In this document: positions 7,701 through 18,864 of the stretch, one piece after another | Layout: every line of letters begins with the position of its first letter | How positions within the stretch are numbered: position 1 is the stretch's first letter | Assembly: GCF_900119365.1 (NCBI RefSeq) | Contig: NZ_FPJO01000001.1 | Coordinates: forward strand, 462,499 to 526,498 | Origin: Streptomyces atratus | GTDB lineage: Bacteria > Actinomycetota > Actinomycetes > Streptomycetales > Streptomycetaceae | DNA: 64,000 nt | Direction of reading: 5' to 3' | The notes under the pieces: generated by a model | What the model was told of the DNA's origin: nothing | Databases searched by the model: none | Seen by the model: the letters and a program-made list of their open reading frames with translations, nothing else | Position numbers and translations under genes: made by a program

Positions 7701-10700
7701 TCAGTTCAGGGAAAACACCGCCACGGTACGACCCGGGACGGTGAACCTTCCCGAACTCCTCTCGTACGAGGACTTCTTGACAGTAGAATCCGCGCCCGCA
7801 GCCTGGACCGGGTGCAGTGCGTACTCCTTCCCCGCCAGCGCGGGGACCGTCTGGGTCTCGGTGCCGGGGGCCGCGTTGAGGACGACCACCAGCTTCCCGA
7901 GCCGCATGGTGATCACGCCCGGTGTCTCGTCCTTGCCGGAGAGCGGGAAGGACAGGGCGGACTGCGCCTGCTCGGTGGTGGAGAGGCCGAAGTCCTGCTC
8001 CGTGGAGCGGATGGTGAGCAGGTCCCGGTACGCGGCGGACGCGCCGTCGATCTGCGCGCAGCCGGGGCGGAGCGCGGCGTCGGCCAGCAGCGGCTTCGCG
8101 TAGGACCACTTGGACTCGTTGTCGGCGGCCGGCGGCAGTCCGCGGCCGAAGCCGTTGCCGTCGCGGCAGTCCCAGTGCAGGGCGTTGAACCAGTCGCCGC
8201 TGTCGTACGAGTTGCGGTCCAGGGACTTGGAGCGCAGCAGGTCGGTGCCCGCCTGGGAGAGCGAGGGCCCCTGCGAGAGGGTGGCCGTCGCCATGGCCAG
8301 GACCTGCATGCGGGCCCGGTCGGCCGCCGGGGTGCCCGCCGGGAGTTTGAAGGCGAGCGCGTCGTAGAGCGACTCGTTGTCGTGGGCGTCCGCGTAGGCG
8401 AGGGCGTCGCCGGGGGCGGCGGCGTATCCGGCGGGGGCGCCGTTGTAGTCGACGCCGGAGCCCTTGACCGTGTTCCCGGCGGAGTCGGTGAAGGTGTAGT
8501 CGGCGAGGTTGCCGGTGAGACCGACCTTGATCAGGTCCTGGTAGTGCAGCAGCCGGGCCTTCTGTTCGGCACGCGTCCCGTTGGCGGCCGAGGTGTTGGG
8601 GTCGGTGTAGAGGCCGGTGGCGAAGCCCTGCACGCCCGGGTCCTCGTCGAAGGGGCTGCCGCCGCGGACGGCGTCGCGGGCCCGGTCGGAGAAGGTGGCG
8701 ATGCCGGTGCCGGCCATGTTCTTCTGGGTGGCCTGGACGAAGCGGGCGTCGTCGGCGATCTCGCCGAAGTTCCAGCCCTCCCCGTACAGGATGATCTTCT
8801 TCCCGTCCACGCCGTCCTTCGCCGGGGTCAGCGCGTCCAGCGCCTTGCGGACGGCGAGGATGTTGGCCTTGGGGTGGTGGCCCATCAGATCGAAGCGGAA
8901 GCCGTCGACCTTGTACTCCTTGGCCCAGGTGACGACCGAGTCGACGACCAGCTTGCCCATCATGGTGTTCTCGGGCGCCGTGTTGGCGCAGCAGGTGGAG
9001 GTGGCCACGGTGCCGTCGTCCAGCAGCCGCTGGTAGTAGCCGGGCACGATCCGGTCGAGTACGGACTTGTCGTCCTGGCCGGAGGCGACGGTGTGGTTGT
9101 AGACCACGTCCATGACCGTGCGCAGCCCCGCGCCGTTCAGCCCCTGCACCATCTGCCGGAACTCGACGGTGCGCCGGGTGCCGTCCGGGTCAGAGGCGTA
9201 GGAGCCCTCCGGAACGGTGTAGTGCAGCGGGTCGTAGCCCCAGTTGAAGCCGTCCTTCGCCGCGGCCTTCGCCACGCAGGCCTGCTGCTCCTCGGAGTCG
9301 GGGGCGTACGCGGACAGGTCGCAGGCCGGTTTCTGCTGTGCGGACTTCTTCTCGGGGATGGTGCCGATGTCGAAGGCGGGCAGCAGATGGACGTAACTCG
9401 TGCCGGAGTCCGCGAGCCGCTTGAGGTGCTTCATCCCGTCGGAGCCGGTGTCGGTGAAGGCGAGGTACTCGCCGGGGTGCTTCGAGGTGCGGTCCGCGAT
9501 CGAGAAGTCACGGATGTGCAGCTCCTGGATCCGGGCGTCGCGCAGCGGGACGGCGGCGGGCTTCTTCAGCCCGGACCAGCCCTTCGGGGCGAGGGCCGGG
9601 GCGTCGAGGTCGACGACGAGGCTGCGCGCGGAGTCCGTGGTCAGGGCGGTGGAGTACGGGTCGGTGACCTTGTTGGTGACCATCTTGCCGACGGTGGGCG
9701 CCCAGACGTCCACCACGTAGCGGTAGGGCTTGCCCCTCCACTGCTTGGTGCCCGTGACGGACCAGACACCCGTGCGGTCGTCGCGCCGCATCGGGATGTT
9801 CTTCCCGTCGAGTTCGAGGGCGACGGTCCGCGCGGTGGGGGCCCAGACGGACAGGGTGGGACGGCCGCGGTGGTCGAAGACCGGGCCGAGCGAGGCCCCG
9901 GCCGCGTTCTTCCCGTACAGGTCGTCGAGCACGCCCGCGCTCTGTACGCCGGTGGCCGCGAGCAGGGCGCCGTTGGCGGCGCGCTGGGTGGCGATCAGCT
10001 GGCCGCGCAGCGCGTCGCGGACCCGGTCCCGGTCCCGGACGTCGACGGTGAACGCCGGGTAGTCCTTGAGGTTCGGATGCTTCGCCTTCTGTGCGCCGGT
10101 CAGCGCGGAGGGGGTGAGCCGCAGCCACCGGCCCTCGTCGGAGAGCGCCCCGTCGACGACGGAGATCCCGCCGCGCGGTGCGTGGACGAGTTGCTGGCTG
10201 GTGGCCGCGGTGGCCTTCACCTTCCATACGACGGTGTCGGCGTCGATCCACTGTGCCTCGGCCCTGCCGAGGTCGGGGGTGGGTACGCCGCCGGCCTGGG
10301 GCAGCAGGTAGCCGGGCGTGGCGCCGAGCATCCAGACCTCGTGCCCGTAGGTGGCGATGTCGAGCGACTGGTCGCTGGGGAGGTCCTTCTCGTCGCCCTT
10401 GTGCAGGATGTAGCCGAGCGAGGTGGCGCCGTCGGTGAGCGGCACCTCGAAGGTGACGCCGGAGGCGTCCTTCTTCACCGGCTGGAGCGGCCTGGCCCAG
10501 TCGGTGGGGTCCTTGGCGCCGGTCCAGGTGTGCAGCCCCCAGCCGTCGTAGTCGCCGTCGGGCCGGTAGTAGTGCAGTACGGCCTTGGTGGTGTCCTGCG
10601 GCGGGTAGGCGCCGTCGGGGGCCGTGTCGGCCTGGCCGTCCTTGCCCTGCTCGATCCAGACCTGTCCGGTCCTCGCGAGTTCGACGGTGCGCTGCGGCCC

Positions 10701-13016
10701 GTCGGCGGTGCCGTCCTTCTCGACGGTGTACGTGACGGTGGACGCGTCCTCGTCGAGCTTCAGCCAGGCGAAGGCCCCGTAGGCGTCGCGCCCGGTGAAG
10801 CCGGCCGTGGTGTCGCCGGACCTGAGCTTCCAGCCGTCGTAGTCGCCGTCCGCGCGCTTGTAGTGGACCACGGCGTAGTCGCGCTGGACGGCCACCGGCT
10901 TCGTCTCGGCGGGGGCCTGCCCCGCGGTGGTCGCGGCGAGGGCGCTCGCGGTGCGGCCGGCGCGGTCGACGACGACCGCCTTGTAGCGCAGCGGTGTTCC
11001 GGTCGCCACCTTGCCGTCCAGGTGCTGGGTGACCTTGTACGGGGCGTGGTCGGCGGAACCGAGCGTGACCCACTTGCCGTTGCCGGTCTGCGCGGCGAAG
11101 ACGACGCGGTTCAGCTGTCCGCCGTCGACGTCGGCGGAGAGCTCCACGGTGCCGGTGGCTCCGGCGGCGGGTGCCTTCAGGGTGATCGAGGGCTTGGTGG
11201 CGGGGGCGCCCATCGGCTTCTCGGCGCGCAGCACGAGGCTGGAGAGGGCGGGCACGGTGACGGTGATCTTCTTGTCGGCGCCGCTGCGGAGGGTCGAAGA
11301 ACCGCCGTACAGGGTACGGAAGTTCATGCCCCCGGATGCGGTGGGAAGCTCGACGGTCTTCGGGGCGGTGCTGTTGTTGGTGGCTACGAGGTACTCGTTG
11401 GGCTTCTCGGGGTCCGTGCGGGAGAAGGCGTGGACGGAGTCCTGCGCGTACCGCTCGGTCTGGACGCCGTCGCGCAGTGCCGGGTTCTTCCGGGTGAGTT
11501 CGGAGAGCGCGGCGATGTTCCGGTACAGCGGGTGCTTCGTGTCGTACGCGTCGGCGGCGTGGGTGCGGTCGGTGCCCAGTTCGTCGTCGTCGAGGTAGTC
11601 GGCGGTCTTCGAGGCGAACATGGTCTGCCGGGCGTCCCGGTCGCCGCCCGCGCCGGTGAAGCCCTGCTCGTCGCCGTAGTAGACGACGGGGTTCCCGCGG
11701 CCGAGGAACATCAGCTCGTTGGCGAGCTCCGCGCGTCGGACGAGTTCCGTGTCGCCGGCCTTCGGGTTGTCCTGCTTCAGGAATGCCCCGATGCGGCCCA
11801 TGTCGTGGTTGCCGAGGAAGGTCACCTGCTCGTAGGCGTTGGCCTTGTCGGTGGTGTAGCGGTAGTCGTCACCGAACACCGCCGCGAGCTGCGCGGCCGG
11901 GGCGCCCTGCGAGGCGTACTGGCGTGCCGCTTCCTGGAAGGGGAAGTCGAGCGTGGCGTCGAGCCGGCCCCGGGTGACGTAGGGCGAGGTGACGGCGGTG
12001 TCGGCGGAGTAGACCTCGCCGAACATGAAGAAGTCCTTGCGGCCGCGCTTGGCCGCGTAGGTGTCCAGGGCCGTCGCCCACTGGGTCCAGAAGTCCAGGT
12101 CGACGTGTTTGACGGTGTCGATCCGGAAACCGTCGATGCCGAAGTCCCGGACCCATTTCTCGTAGATCTTCTCCATGCCGGCGACGACCTCGGGCCGCTC
12201 GGTCCACAGGTCGTCCAGCCCGGAGAAGTCGCCGTAGGTGGCGGACTCGCCGGCGAAGGTCGAGTCGCCGCGGTTGTGGTACATCGTCGGGTCGTTGAGC
12301 CAGGAGGGGACCTTGGTCCCGGTGTTCTTCGGGGTGTACGGGAACGAGTCCGCGTCCACCTTCGCCAGGCCCTTGGCGTCGTCGAACGGGCGGCCGTCCT
12401 TGTCCAGGTACGGGTAGGCGCCCTTCGGCCGGTAGCCGTAGGCCTTCTCGGCGTAGTCGACGGTGTCCGCGGTGTGGTTGGTGATGACGTCGAAGAAGAC
12501 CTTCATGCCCTTGGCGTGGGCCCTGTCGATCAGCTTCGACAGGTCGGCGTTGGTGCCGAAGTGGGGGTCGACCTGGGTGAAGTCGGTGATCCAGTAGCCG
12601 TGGTAGCCGGCCGAGGCGTCCTTGCCGGTGCCCTGGACGGGGCGGTTCTTGAAGATCGGGGCGAGCCAGATGGCGGTGGTGCCGAGGCCTTTGATGTAGT
12701 CGAGCCGGTCGGTCAGGCCCTTGAGGTCGCCGCCCTGGTAGAAGCCCTTGTCCGTGGGGTCGTAGCCGGTGTCCAGGCGCGAACCGGTGAGCCCGCCGCG
12801 GTCGTTGGCGGTGTCGCCGTTGGCGAACCGGTCCGGCATGACGAAGTAGAACTGTTCGCGCGTCAGGTCGTGACGTGCGGGTTCGGCGGCCAGCCGGGCA
12901 TCCGAGGGCGGCCCCGGAGGTCTCGGCGCGGCGGACGCGGATGCCGCCGGGACGACGGGGAGGAGCGCCGCGCAGAGTGCGGCGACGGCTCCACGTCTGA
13001 GGGTGGAACGGGACAC
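7701..13016 (-). CDS. pulA: Secreted bifunctional alpha-amylase/pullulanase (amylopullulanase)
   Basis: 1771-residue exported enzyme. The start is GTG 13016, preceded by AAGGAGA at good spacing; the longer open frame upstream is low-complexity. A signal peptide covers about residues 1-35. Domains in order: a GH13 amylase-type barrel ([44 protein letters not shown]) at about 45-560; a linker with Ig-like sheets; two pullulanase-associated starch-binding modules, each with a YDGW signature ([14 protein letters not shown] and [14 protein letters not shown]); then a second GH13 pullulanase barrel ([38 protein letters not shown]). Both barrels retain Asp nucleophile, acid/base and third-Asp motifs, so cleavage of alpha-1,4 and alpha-1,6 links is expected. 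It lies downstream of the amylase gene and supplies maltodextrin to MalEFG. Confidence 0.92.
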   Translation of the reverse strand: MSRSTLRRGAVAALCAALLPVVPAASASAAPRPPGPPSDARLAAEPARHDLTREQFYFVMPDRFANGDTANDRGGLTGSRLDTGYDPTDKGFYQGGDLKGLTDRLDYIKGLGTTAIWLAPIFKNRPVQGTGKDASAGYHGYWITDFTQVDPHFGTNADLSKLIDRAHAKGMKVFFDVITNHTADTVDYAEKAYGYRPKGAYPYLDKDGRPFDDAKGLAKVDADSFPYTPKNTGTKVPSWLNDPTMYHNRGDSTFAGESATYGDFSGLDDLWTERPEVVAGMEKIYEKWVRDFGIDGFRIDTVKHVDLDFWTQWATALDTYAAKRGRKDFFMFGEVYSADTAVTSPYVTRGRLDATLDFPFQEAARQYASQGAPAAQLAAVFGDDYRYTTDKANAYEQVTFLGNHDMGRIGAFLKQDNPKAGDTELVRRAELANELMFLGRGNPVVYYGDEQGFTGAGGDRDARQTMFASKTADYLDDDELGTDRTHAADAYDTKHPLYRNIAALSELTRKNPALRDGVQTERYAQDSVHAFSRTDPEKPNEYLVATNNSTAPKTVELPTASGGMNFRTLYGGSSTLRSGADKKITVTVPALSSLVLRAEKPMGAPATKPSITLKAPAAGATGTVELSADVDGGQLNRVVFAAQTGNGKWVTLGSADHAPYKVTQHLDGKVATGTPLRYKAVVVDRAGRTASALAATTAGQAPAETKPVAVQRDYAVVHYKRADGDYDGWKLRSGDTTAGFTGRDAYGAFAWLKLDEDASTVTYTVEKDGTADGPQRTVELARTGQVWIEQGKDGQADTAPDGAYPPQDTTKAVLHYYRPDGDYDGWGLHTWTGAKDPTDWARPLQPVKKDASGVTFEVPLTDGATSLGYILHKGDEKDLPSDQSLDIATYGHEVWMLGATPGYLLPQAGGVPTPDLGRAEAQWIDADTVVWKVKATAATSQQLVHAPRGGISVVDGALSDEGRWLRLTPSALTGAQKAKHPNLKDYPAFTVDVRDRDRVRDALRGQLIATQRAANGALLAATGVQSAGVLDDLYGKNAAGASLGPVFDHRGRPTLSVWAPTARTVALELDGKNIPMRRDDRTGVWSVTGTKQWRGKPYRYVVDVWAPTVGKMVTNKVTDPYSTALTTDSARSLVVDLDAPALAPKGWSGLKKPAAVPLRDARIQELHIRDFSIADRTSKHPGEYLAFTDTGSDGMKHLKRLADSGTSYVHLLPAFDIGTIPEKKSAQQKPACDLSAYAPDSEEQQACVAKAAAKDGFNWGYDPLHYTVPEGSYASDPDGTRRTVEFRQMVQGLNGAGLRTVMDVVYNHTVASGQDDKSVLDRIVPGYYQRLLDDGTVATSTCCANTAPENTMMGKLVVDSVVTWAKEYKVDGFRFDLMGHHPKANILAVRKALDALTPAKDGVDGKKIILYGEGWNFGEIADDARFVQATQKNMAGTGIATFSDRARDAVRGGSPFDEDPGVQGFATGLYTDPNTSAANGTRAEQKARLLHYQDLIKVGLTGNLADYTFTDSAGNTVKGSGVDYNGAPAGYAAAPGDALAYADAHDNESLYDALAFKLPAGTPAADRARMQVLAMATATLSQGPSLSQAGTDLLRSKSLDRNSYDSGDWFNALHWDCRDGNGFGRGLPPAADNESKWSYAKPLLADAALRPGCAQIDGASAAYRDLLTIRSTEQDFGLSTTEQAQSALSFPLSGKDETPGVITMRLGKLVVVLNAAPGTETQTVPALAGKEYALHPVQAAGADSTVKKSSYERSSGRFTVPGRTVAVFSLN

Positions 13017-13364
13017 GGGCTGGGTCTCCTTGTGTGCGGGTGGGGGTTCTCGGGGGTGGGCGGGCTTGTCGGGTGGCGGGTGGGGCGGGGGCCCGCCAGG
13101 GCGTCTCCTCGGACGGCGCGGACTCGTCCGGCACCGCGGGTGAGCCGTTCCATTACTGCGTCGTCCTGCGGGGATCGCCCCGGTACGCCCCCGCCCCGGT
13201 CGCCGCGCATCATGGGCCGGGGCACCACGATCGGGTGGCGGTGCACCGGGAGGGGACGTATCGGGGTGATCCCCGCAGGGTGTGTGCGGCGCGTCTGCGT
13301 CACCCGAGGAGACGCCCCGGTACGCCCCCGGGCCCCGGGGCACTGCCGGACCGGGCGCCGAAGG
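13017..13364. repeat. Amylase-pullulanase intergenic gap with direct and inverted repeats
   Basis: 348 bases without a convincing gene. An 18-bp direct repeat CGCCCCGGTACGCCCCCG occurs at 13176-13193 and 13313-13330. A perfect 14-bp inverted repeat pairs 13099-13112 (GGGCGTCTCCTCGG) with 13304-13317 and encloses 191 bases. I see no MalR-like TTGC/GCAA motif here, so pulA may depend on its own promoter or on readthrough from the amylase gene. Confidence 0.55.
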
Positions 13365-14756
13365 TCAGCCGGTGGACGCGCAGTTACGGGCGTTCACCTG
13401 GAGCGCCACCGCCGTGTTCGCGCCCAGGGTCGCGGTGAACTGGCCCGAGCCGTTCACCGTGACGCCGTTGCCGGACTGGATGTCGCAGTAGTCGCCGGCG
13501 GGCAGCGAGGTCTGGAACGTACGGGTCAGCGAGGAGCCCTCGTGGTTGATCGCGACGTACGCCTTGGAGCCGCGGCCGAACGCGATCCGGTCCCCGCCGT
13601 CGTCCCACCAGTCGGTGACGGACTCGCCGCGCGCCGTGTTGCGGAAGCCGACCATGGAGGAGATCTCGCGCCAGGCGTGCTGGCACTTCCACCCGTCGCT
13701 GTAACAGGCGTTCACCGTGCCGCCGTTGGGCGGGCCCGCGTCCTTGTCGGACCACTCGTAGCCGGAGTGGACGTCGGGCGAGCCGTACGGCCAGGCCAGC
13801 ATGAAGACATTGGCGAGGGTGTAGTTCGCGCCGTCCTTGTAGTTCAGCGTGTCGCCGCCGCGCTCGGTGTCGTGGTTGTCGACGAAGACCGCGGCCTTCG
13901 ACGAGGGCATGAAGCCCCAGCCCTCGCCGTAGTTCTTCAGATAGGCGAGGTTCTCGTTGTTGAAGATCTGCTTGAGGCCGCGGGCGTAGCGGAATTCCTG
14001 GACGTCCCCGGTGCCGGTGTACTCGTCGGGCTGGACGGCCTCGCCCGCCCCGTGGATGGCCTCCTGCTTCCAGTAGGCACCGGGGTTGCTCAGCCGCGAC
14101 TTGATGTCGGCGAGGTCGGCCGCGGGCATGTGCTTGGCGGCGTCGATGCGGAGACCGTCGACGCCCAGGGAGAGCAGGTCGTTGAGGTATCCGGCGATCC
14201 TGCCGCGTACGTAGTCCTCGCCGGTGTCCAGGTCGGCGAGGCCGACGAGTTCGCAGTTCTGGACGTTGACGCGGTCCTGGTAGTTGCTGATCTGCGCGGT
14301 GCAGTCGTCCATGTCGGCGGCGGAGTAGACGCCGGGGTAGTCGTACTTGGTGTACGAGGAGCCGCCGGTGCCGGTGCCCGATCCGGCCGACATGTGGTTG
14401 ATGACGGAGTCGGCGACCACCTTGACGCCCGCGCCGTGGCAGGTGCTGATCATGTTGGCGAAGGAGGCGCGGTCGCCGAGCCGTCCGGCGATCCTGTAGC
14501 TGACGGGCTGGTACGAGGTCCACCACTGGCTGCCCTGTATGTGCTCCTGGGGCGGCGAGACCTGTACGTAGCCGTAGCCGGCCGGGCCGAGCGAGTCCGT
14601 GCACGCCTTGGCCACGGAGTCGAATTTCCACTCGAAGAGGACGGCGGTGACGTCCTTGTCTCCGGGGGCGGCGGCCTGAGCGGTCGAGGTGGGGGCCACG
14701 AGGGCGGCGGCGCCTGCTGCCAGGACGAGCGCCGCGGACAGTGGTCTGCGTGCCAT
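13365..14756 (-). CDS. amy: Secreted alpha-amylase (GH13)
   Basis: 463-residue Streptomyces-type alpha-amylase that starts at ATG 14756 behind AGGAGG. The signal peptide ends near residue 29 (TSTAQAAA). The GH13 barrel has conserved regions [18 protein letters not shown] (Asp nucleophile), a region with the acid/base Glu near [11 protein letters not shown], and [10 protein letters not shown]. The C-terminal all-beta domain ends with Cys-containing VNARNC. It has no separate starch-binding domain. It hydrolyses internal alpha-1,4 bonds of starch outside the cell; products feed the maltose importer encoded nearby. The upstream region holds TTGC/GCAA motifs expected for MalR/Reg1-type repression. 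Pullulanase follows downstream on the same strand. Confidence 0.94.
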   Translation of the reverse strand: MARRPLSAALVLAAGAAALVAPTSTAQAAAPGDKDVTAVLFEWKFDSVAKACTDSLGPAGYGYVQVSPPQEHIQGSQWWTSYQPVSYRIAGRLGDRASFANMISTCHGAGVKVVADSVINHMSAGSGTGTGGSSYTKYDYPGVYSAADMDDCTAQISNYQDRVNVQNCELVGLADLDTGEDYVRGRIAGYLNDLLSLGVDGLRIDAAKHMPAADLADIKSRLSNPGAYWKQEAIHGAGEAVQPDEYTGTGDVQEFRYARGLKQIFNNENLAYLKNYGEGWGFMPSSKAAVFVDNHDTERGGDTLNYKDGANYTLANVFMLAWPYGSPDVHSGYEWSDKDAGPPNGGTVNACYSDGWKCQHAWREISSMVGFRNTARGESVTDWWDDGGDRIAFGRGSKAYVAINHEGSSLTRTFQTSLPAGDYCDIQSGNGVTVNGSGQFTATLGANTAVALQVNARNCASTG

Positions 14757-14839
14757 GTTTCCTCCTGCTGTGGGGGAAATGCGGGTGACGGTGCAGCCTC
14801 ACATGGCAACGCGCCCTGCCTTCAAGGCTCCTGAAGGTT

Positions 14840-14864
14840 CTTGCTGCAAGAATGCAAACCTTGC
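14840..14864. promoter_or_regulatory. Candidate MalR-type operator upstream of the amylase gene
   Basis: Clustered half-sites CTTGCTGCAAG, ATGCAAAC and CTTGC lie 84-108 bases before the amylase ATG. Similar TTGC/GCAA motifs occur between malE and malR. Streptomyces amylase genes are known to be repressed by LacI-type MalR/Reg1 through such repeats; the assignment to this site is by pattern only. Confidence 0.6.
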
Positions 14865-15074
14865 CGCGACGCCGACCGTACGAGCCTGTCAGTCCCCGGT
14901 CAACCCTTTGGACACCGTCCGCTCACATCCAGGAAATACGGCAGTTTTCTTCCTGTAAGGACTTACGCAAAACATTGCAGCGCTGTTAAGTTTCTCCCGA
15001 CTCCGGTCCGGTCGGCCGGGGTTCCGGCGACCCCGGACCCCACGCGCCCGGCCGGCCGGTCCGGTCACGGACAA

Positions 15075-15138
15075 GAGAGGCACCCGGAGTCGCTCACTCC
15101 CCGCCGGCCCATTCAGGGCCGACTCCCGGTGCCTCTCC
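15075..15138. terminator. Long-stem terminator after the second LacI-type gene
   Basis: Bases 75-92 of this block (15075-15092) pair with 15120-15137 over 18 bp with one mismatch, leaving a 27-base loop. It lies 28 bases beyond the minus-strand stop at 15166 and should end the malEFG-aglA-lacI transcript before the amylase promoter. Confidence 0.7.
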
Positions 15139-15165
15139 TGTACGCCCGGACCGGCCACTCGGCTC

Positions 15166-16212
15166 TCAGACTCCCCGGACCGCCGCGGTGGATCCCCGTA
15201 CCACCAGCTCCGGCTGGAACACGTACTCCGTACGTTGCACCGGGCTGCCGCCGATCTCCTCCAGCAGGGCGCTCACCGCTGCCGCCGCCATCGCCTGCAC
15301 GGGCTGGCGCACCGTCGTCAGCGGCGGATCGGTGAACGCGATGAGCTGCGAGTCGTCGAAGCCCACCACCGACACGTCGCGCGGCACGCCGAGCCCGCGT
15401 TCCCGGGCCGCGCGCACCACGCCCAGCGCCATCAGGTCACTGCCGCAGACGATGCCCGTACACCCCTGGTCGAGCAGCGCACCCGCGGCGACCTGGCCGC
15501 CCTCGACGCTGAACAGCGTGGGACAGACGAGGAGTTCGGCCTCGGCCCGGTCCAGGCCCAGCAGGTTCACCGAGGCGTCCAGGAAGCCCTCGCGCTTGCG
15601 GCGGGACGGCACATAGCGCTGCGGCCCGATCGCCAGACCGATCCTGCTGTGGCCGAGCTCGGCGAGGTGCCCGACGGCCATCCGCACGGCGGCGGAGTCG
15701 TCGGGCGAGACGAACGGCGCGCTGACCCGTTCGTTGTAGCCGTTGATCAGGACGAACGGCACGCCGCGTTCGGTGAGCGCGGCATACCGGGCCGGGTCGG
15801 CCGACATGTCGGCGTGCAGCCCGGAGATGAAGACGATCCCGCCGACGCCGCGCTCGACGAGCTGCTCGACGAGTTCGTCCTCGGTGGCACCGCCGGGCAG
15901 CTGGGTGCAGAGCACCGGGGTGTAGCCGTGCCCGGCCAGCACCTGCTCGACGGACTGCGCGAACGCCGGGAAGATCGGGTTGGTGAGCTCGGGCGTCACC
16001 AGTCCGATCAGCCCGGCGCTGCGCCTGCGCAGCCGCACGGGGCGTTCGTAGCCGAGGATGTCCAGCGCCGCGAGCACCCGCTGCCGGGTGGGGTCCGCGA
16101 CGCCCGGTTTCCCGTTGAGCACCCGGCTGACGGTCGCCTCGCTGACCGCTGCCTGGCCGGCGATGTCCGAGAGCCTCGGCGCACCGCCGGTCCTGGGCAG
16201 GGGGACGGTCAC
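15166..16212 (-). CDS. LacI-family regulator, MalR paralogue at the 3' end of the mal operon
   Basis: 348 residues from GTG 16212, which overlaps the aglA stop as GTGA and implies translational coupling. A LacI helix-turn-helix at about 11-31 (LSDIAGQAAVSEATVSRVLN) is followed by a periplasmic-binding-protein-like sensor domain. It is strikingly similar to MalR at 21530-22567 along its whole length, including GYERPVRLRRRSAGL, NPIFPA, LHAD and FTDPPLTT. The hinge and DNA-reading helix are nearly identical, so both may bind related operators. Being last in the operon it is probably expressed with it and may give feedback control with different ligand specificity. Which of the two is the main maltose repressor cannot be settled from sequence alone. 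Confidence 0.9.
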   Translation of the reverse strand: MTVPLPRTGGAPRLSDIAGQAAVSEATVSRVLNGKPGVADPTRQRVLAALDILGYERPVRLRRRSAGLIGLVTPELTNPIFPAFAQSVEQVLAGHGYTPVLCTQLPGGATEDELVEQLVERGVGGIVFISGLHADMSADPARYAALTERGVPFVLINGYNERVSAPFVSPDDSAAVRMAVGHLAELGHSRIGLAIGPQRYVPSRRKREGFLDASVNLLGLDRAEAELLVCPTLFSVEGGQVAAGALLDQGCTGIVCGSDLMALGVVRAARERGLGVPRDVSVVGFDDSQLIAFTDPPLTTVRQPVQAMAAAAVSALLEEIGGSPVQRTEYVFQPELVVRGSTAAVRGV

Positions 16213-17885
16213 ACCGTCCACCACACCGTGGTGTCCGCGGGCAGCTCGATCCCGGCGCCGTCGGTGACGACCGGGCTGCTGGACACCAGGACGGTGCCGC
16301 GCACCGGGATGCGCACCGGGCGGCCCGTCGTGTTGACGGTGCAGACGAAGCCGGGGCGGGCGAAGATCAGCAGCCCGTCGGGGGACCCCAGCCACTCCAC
16401 CGCCGTTCCGGCGCCGAGCCCCGGGTGCGCCCGGCGGGCGGCGATCGCGGACCGGTAGAGCTCCAGCGTCGAGTCGGCGTCGCCGGTCTGCGCCTGGACG
16501 CTCAGCTCGCCCCAGCCGTCGGGCTGGGGCAGCCAGCTGCCGCCGTCGCCGAAGCCGTACGAGCTGCCGTCGCGGGTCCACGGGACCGGCACCCGGCAGC
16601 CGTCGCGGAAGCCGTCCTGGCCCTCCGCGCGGAAGAACGACGGGTCCTGGCGGACCTCGTCGGGCAGGTCGGTGACGTCGGGCAGGCCGAGCTCCTCGCC
16701 CTGGTAGACGTAGGCGGAGCCGGGCAGCGCCAGCATCAGCAGGGTGGCGGCGCGGGCCCGGCGCAGGCCCAGCTCGCGGTCGCCTGCCTCGCGGATCTGG
16801 GTGCCGAGGCCGGGCGGGTTGGCGAACCGGGTGGTGTGCCGGGTCACGTCGTGGTTGGAGAGCACCCAGGTGGCGGGGGCGCCGACCGGGCGCATCGCGT
16901 CGAGCGAGGTGTCGATGACCTTGCGGAGCTCGGCCGCGTCCCAGGCGGTGGAGAGGTACTGGAAGTTGAACGCCTGGTGCATCTCGTCGGGGCGTACGTA
17001 GTTGGCGGTGCGCTCGACGGTGGGGGTCCATGCCTCGGCGACGGCGATGCGGTCGCCGGGGTACTCGTCGAGGATGGTGCGCCAGGAGCGGTAGATCTCG
17101 TGCACCCCGTCCTGGTCGAAGAACGGCATGACGTCGTTGCCGAGCAGCTTGAGCTGATCGTGGCTGCCGAGGTCGGGCAGGCCGGCGGCCTTGACGAGGC
17201 CGTGGGCGACGTCGACCCGGAAGCCGTCGACGCCCATGTCGAGCCAGAAGCGCAGGATCGAGCGGAACTCGTCGGCGACGGCCGGGTGTTCCCAGTTGAA
17301 GTCGGGCTGCTCGGGTGCGAAGAGGTGGAGGTACCAGTCGCCCGGGGTGCCGTCCGGGTCGGTGGTCCGGGTCCAGGCGGGGCCGCCGAAGACGGACTCC
17401 CAGTCGTTGGGCGGCAGTTCGCCGTCAGCGCCCTTGCCGGGGCGGAAGTGGTAGCGCTCGCGCAGCGCGGAGCCGGGGCCCTCGGCGAGTGCGCGCTTGA
17501 ACCAGTCGTGCTGGTCCGAGGAGTGGTTGGGCACCAGGTCCACGATGATCCGCAGGCCCAGGTCATGGGCGTCCCGGATCAGCCCGTCGGCGTCCAGCAG
17601 GGTGCCGAACATGGGGTCGACTGCACGGTAGTCGGCGACGTCGTAGCCCGCGTCGGCCTGCGGGGAGGCGTAGAACGGGCTGAGCCAGACCGCGTCCACA
17701 CCGAGGTCCTTGAGGTACGGGAGTCTGCCGCGTACGCCTGCGAGATCGCCCATGCCGTCGCCGTTGCCGTCGGCGAAGCTCCGTGGATAGACCTGGTAGA
17801 TCACCGCGTCCTGCCACCAGCGGGTCTGGTGGGCCGGAGCGGCGCCGGACGTGCCGGTGGAGGGGGCAGCGAGGTGCTGGGTCAT
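16209..17885 (-). CDS. aglA: Cytoplasmic alpha-glucosidase (GH13 family)
   Basis: 558-residue intracellular GH13 enzyme from ATG 17885, with no signal peptide. It has the oligo-1,6-glucosidase/alpha-glucosidase fold start WWQDAVIYQVYPRSFADGNGDGMGDL, regions VDLVPNHSSD, GFRVDVAHG (nucleophile Asp), AVAEAW (acid/base Glu) and VLSNHDVTRH, and a C-terminal beta domain. It splits imported maltose and maltodextrins to glucose. It sits 103 bases downstream of malG and overlaps the second lacI gene by four bases, so it belongs to the malEFG operon. This arrangement is conserved for the Streptomyces maltose system. Confidence 0.92.
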   Translation of the reverse strand: MTQHLAAPSTGTSGAAPAHQTRWWQDAVIYQVYPRSFADGNGDGMGDLAGVRGRLPYLKDLGVDAVWLSPFYASPQADAGYDVADYRAVDPMFGTLLDADGLIRDAHDLGLRIIVDLVPNHSSDQHDWFKRALAEGPGSALRERYHFRPGKGADGELPPNDWESVFGGPAWTRTTDPDGTPGDWYLHLFAPEQPDFNWEHPAVADEFRSILRFWLDMGVDGFRVDVAHGLVKAAGLPDLGSHDQLKLLGNDVMPFFDQDGVHEIYRSWRTILDEYPGDRIAVAEAWTPTVERTANYVRPDEMHQAFNFQYLSTAWDAAELRKVIDTSLDAMRPVGAPATWVLSNHDVTRHTTRFANPPGLGTQIREAGDRELGLRRARAATLLMLALPGSAYVYQGEELGLPDVTDLPDEVRQDPSFFRAEGQDGFRDGCRVPVPWTRDGSSYGFGDGGSWLPQPDGWGELSVQAQTGDADSTLELYRSAIAARRAHPGLGAGTAVEWLGSPDGLLIFARPGFVCTVNTTGRPVRIPVRGTVLVSSSPVVTDGAGIELPADTTVWWTV

Positions 17886-17988
17886 GTCGTCCCTGAGGTG
17901 TCGGGGTGGGAGGCGGCGCCGGGACCGGGTCGGGACACCGGCGGCCGCCGTGACTTGGTGCGTGCGGGTCGTGCGGGGGTGCGCCGGC

Positions 17989-18864
17989 TCAGCCCTTGAC
18001 GGCTCCGGCGGACATGCCGGTGACCAGGTGGCGCTGGGCGAAGAGGAAGACCAGGGCCGCGGGTATCGCGATCAGCACGGACGCCGCGGTCATCGGCCCC
18101 CACTGGGCGCCGTACCGGTTGACGAAGAGCTGCAGTCCGCCCGCGAGGGTGAGGTTGTCCTCGCCGACCATGAAGGCGGAGGCGTAGGCCACTTCGCCCC
18201 AGGCGGTGATGAAGGAGTAGAACGCGGTGACGGCGAGTCCGGGCTTGGCGAGCGGCAGGACGAGCCGCCAGAAGGTGCCGAACGGGGTGAGGCCGTCGAC
18301 CTGGCCCGACTCGTCGATCTCGCGCGGAATGGTGTCGAAGAAGCCCTTCATCATCCAGGCGCAGAACGGCACCGAGATGGTGAGGTAGGTGATGACGAGG
18401 CCGGCCGGCTGATTCAGCAGCCCCATGCCCGCCATGATGTTGTAGATCGGCACGATGAGGACGGCCACCGGGAACATCTGGGTGACCAGGAGCGTCCACA
18501 TCAGCCCGCGCTTGCCGGGGAAGCGGAAGCGGCTGACGGCGTAGCCGGTGGAGGCGGAGATGATGACGCCGAGGAGCGTGGTGAGCCCCGCGACGAGCAG
18601 GGAGTTGCCGAACCAGGTGAGGAACTTCGTGTTCTGGATCAGGTTCGTGTAGTTGTGGAACGTCGTCTCTTTGAAGAAGTCCGTGGTGGTCGCGTACGCG
18701 GCGGGCTTCAGCGAGGTGAGCAGGACCCACAGCACGGGGAAGACGGCGATCACGGACGCCACGATGAGCGTGAGGTGCAGCGCGGCGGAGGCGATCGGCG
18801 AACGCTCGCCGCGCAGCCGGACCTTGCGTGCGGCGGGGGCGGTGGGTGCGGGGGCGGTGGTCAC
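17989..18864 (-). CDS. malG: Maltose/maltodextrin ABC transporter permease MalG
   Basis: 291 residues from GTG 18864, overlapping the malF stop as GTGA. It has six predicted membrane spans, beginning with the helix LIVASVIAVFPVLWVLLTSL at about 30-50. The EAA-type cytoplasmic loop that contacts the shared ATPase is seen as PREIDESGQVDGLTPFGTFW. It ends LVTGMSAGAVKG, typical for MalG. No ATPase gene is in this operon; Streptomyces sugar importers of this class use the distant shared ATPase MsiK (family knowledge). Confidence 0.93.
   Translation of the reverse strand: MTTAPAPTAPAARKVRLRGERSPIASAALHLTLIVASVIAVFPVLWVLLTSLKPAAYATTTDFFKETTFHNYTNLIQNTKFLTWFGNSLLVAGLTTLLGVIISASTGYAVSRFRFPGKRGLMWTLLVTQMFPVAVLIVPIYNIMAGMGLLNQPAGLVITYLTISVPFCAWMMKGFFDTIPREIDESGQVDGLTPFGTFWRLVLPLAKPGLAVTAFYSFITAWGEVAYASAFMVGEDNLTLAGGLQLFVNRYGAQWGPMTAASVLIAIPAALVFLFAQRHLVTGMSAGAVKG

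Noticed and set aside
13034..13343. N-terminal extension of pullulanase to an ATG at 13343
   Set aside because: The extension is Pro/Arg-rich and would hide the signal peptide; GTG 13016 has AAGGAGA and begins the signal sequence directly.
7812..14834. Very long plus-strand open frame (over 2300 codons) opposite pullulanase and amylase
   Set aside because: The product is low-complexity Gly/Val/Arg with no domain. It arises because GC-ending codons on the minus strand remove stops from this antisense frame. Both minus-strand genes have complete catalytic motifs, signal peptides and ribosome sites.
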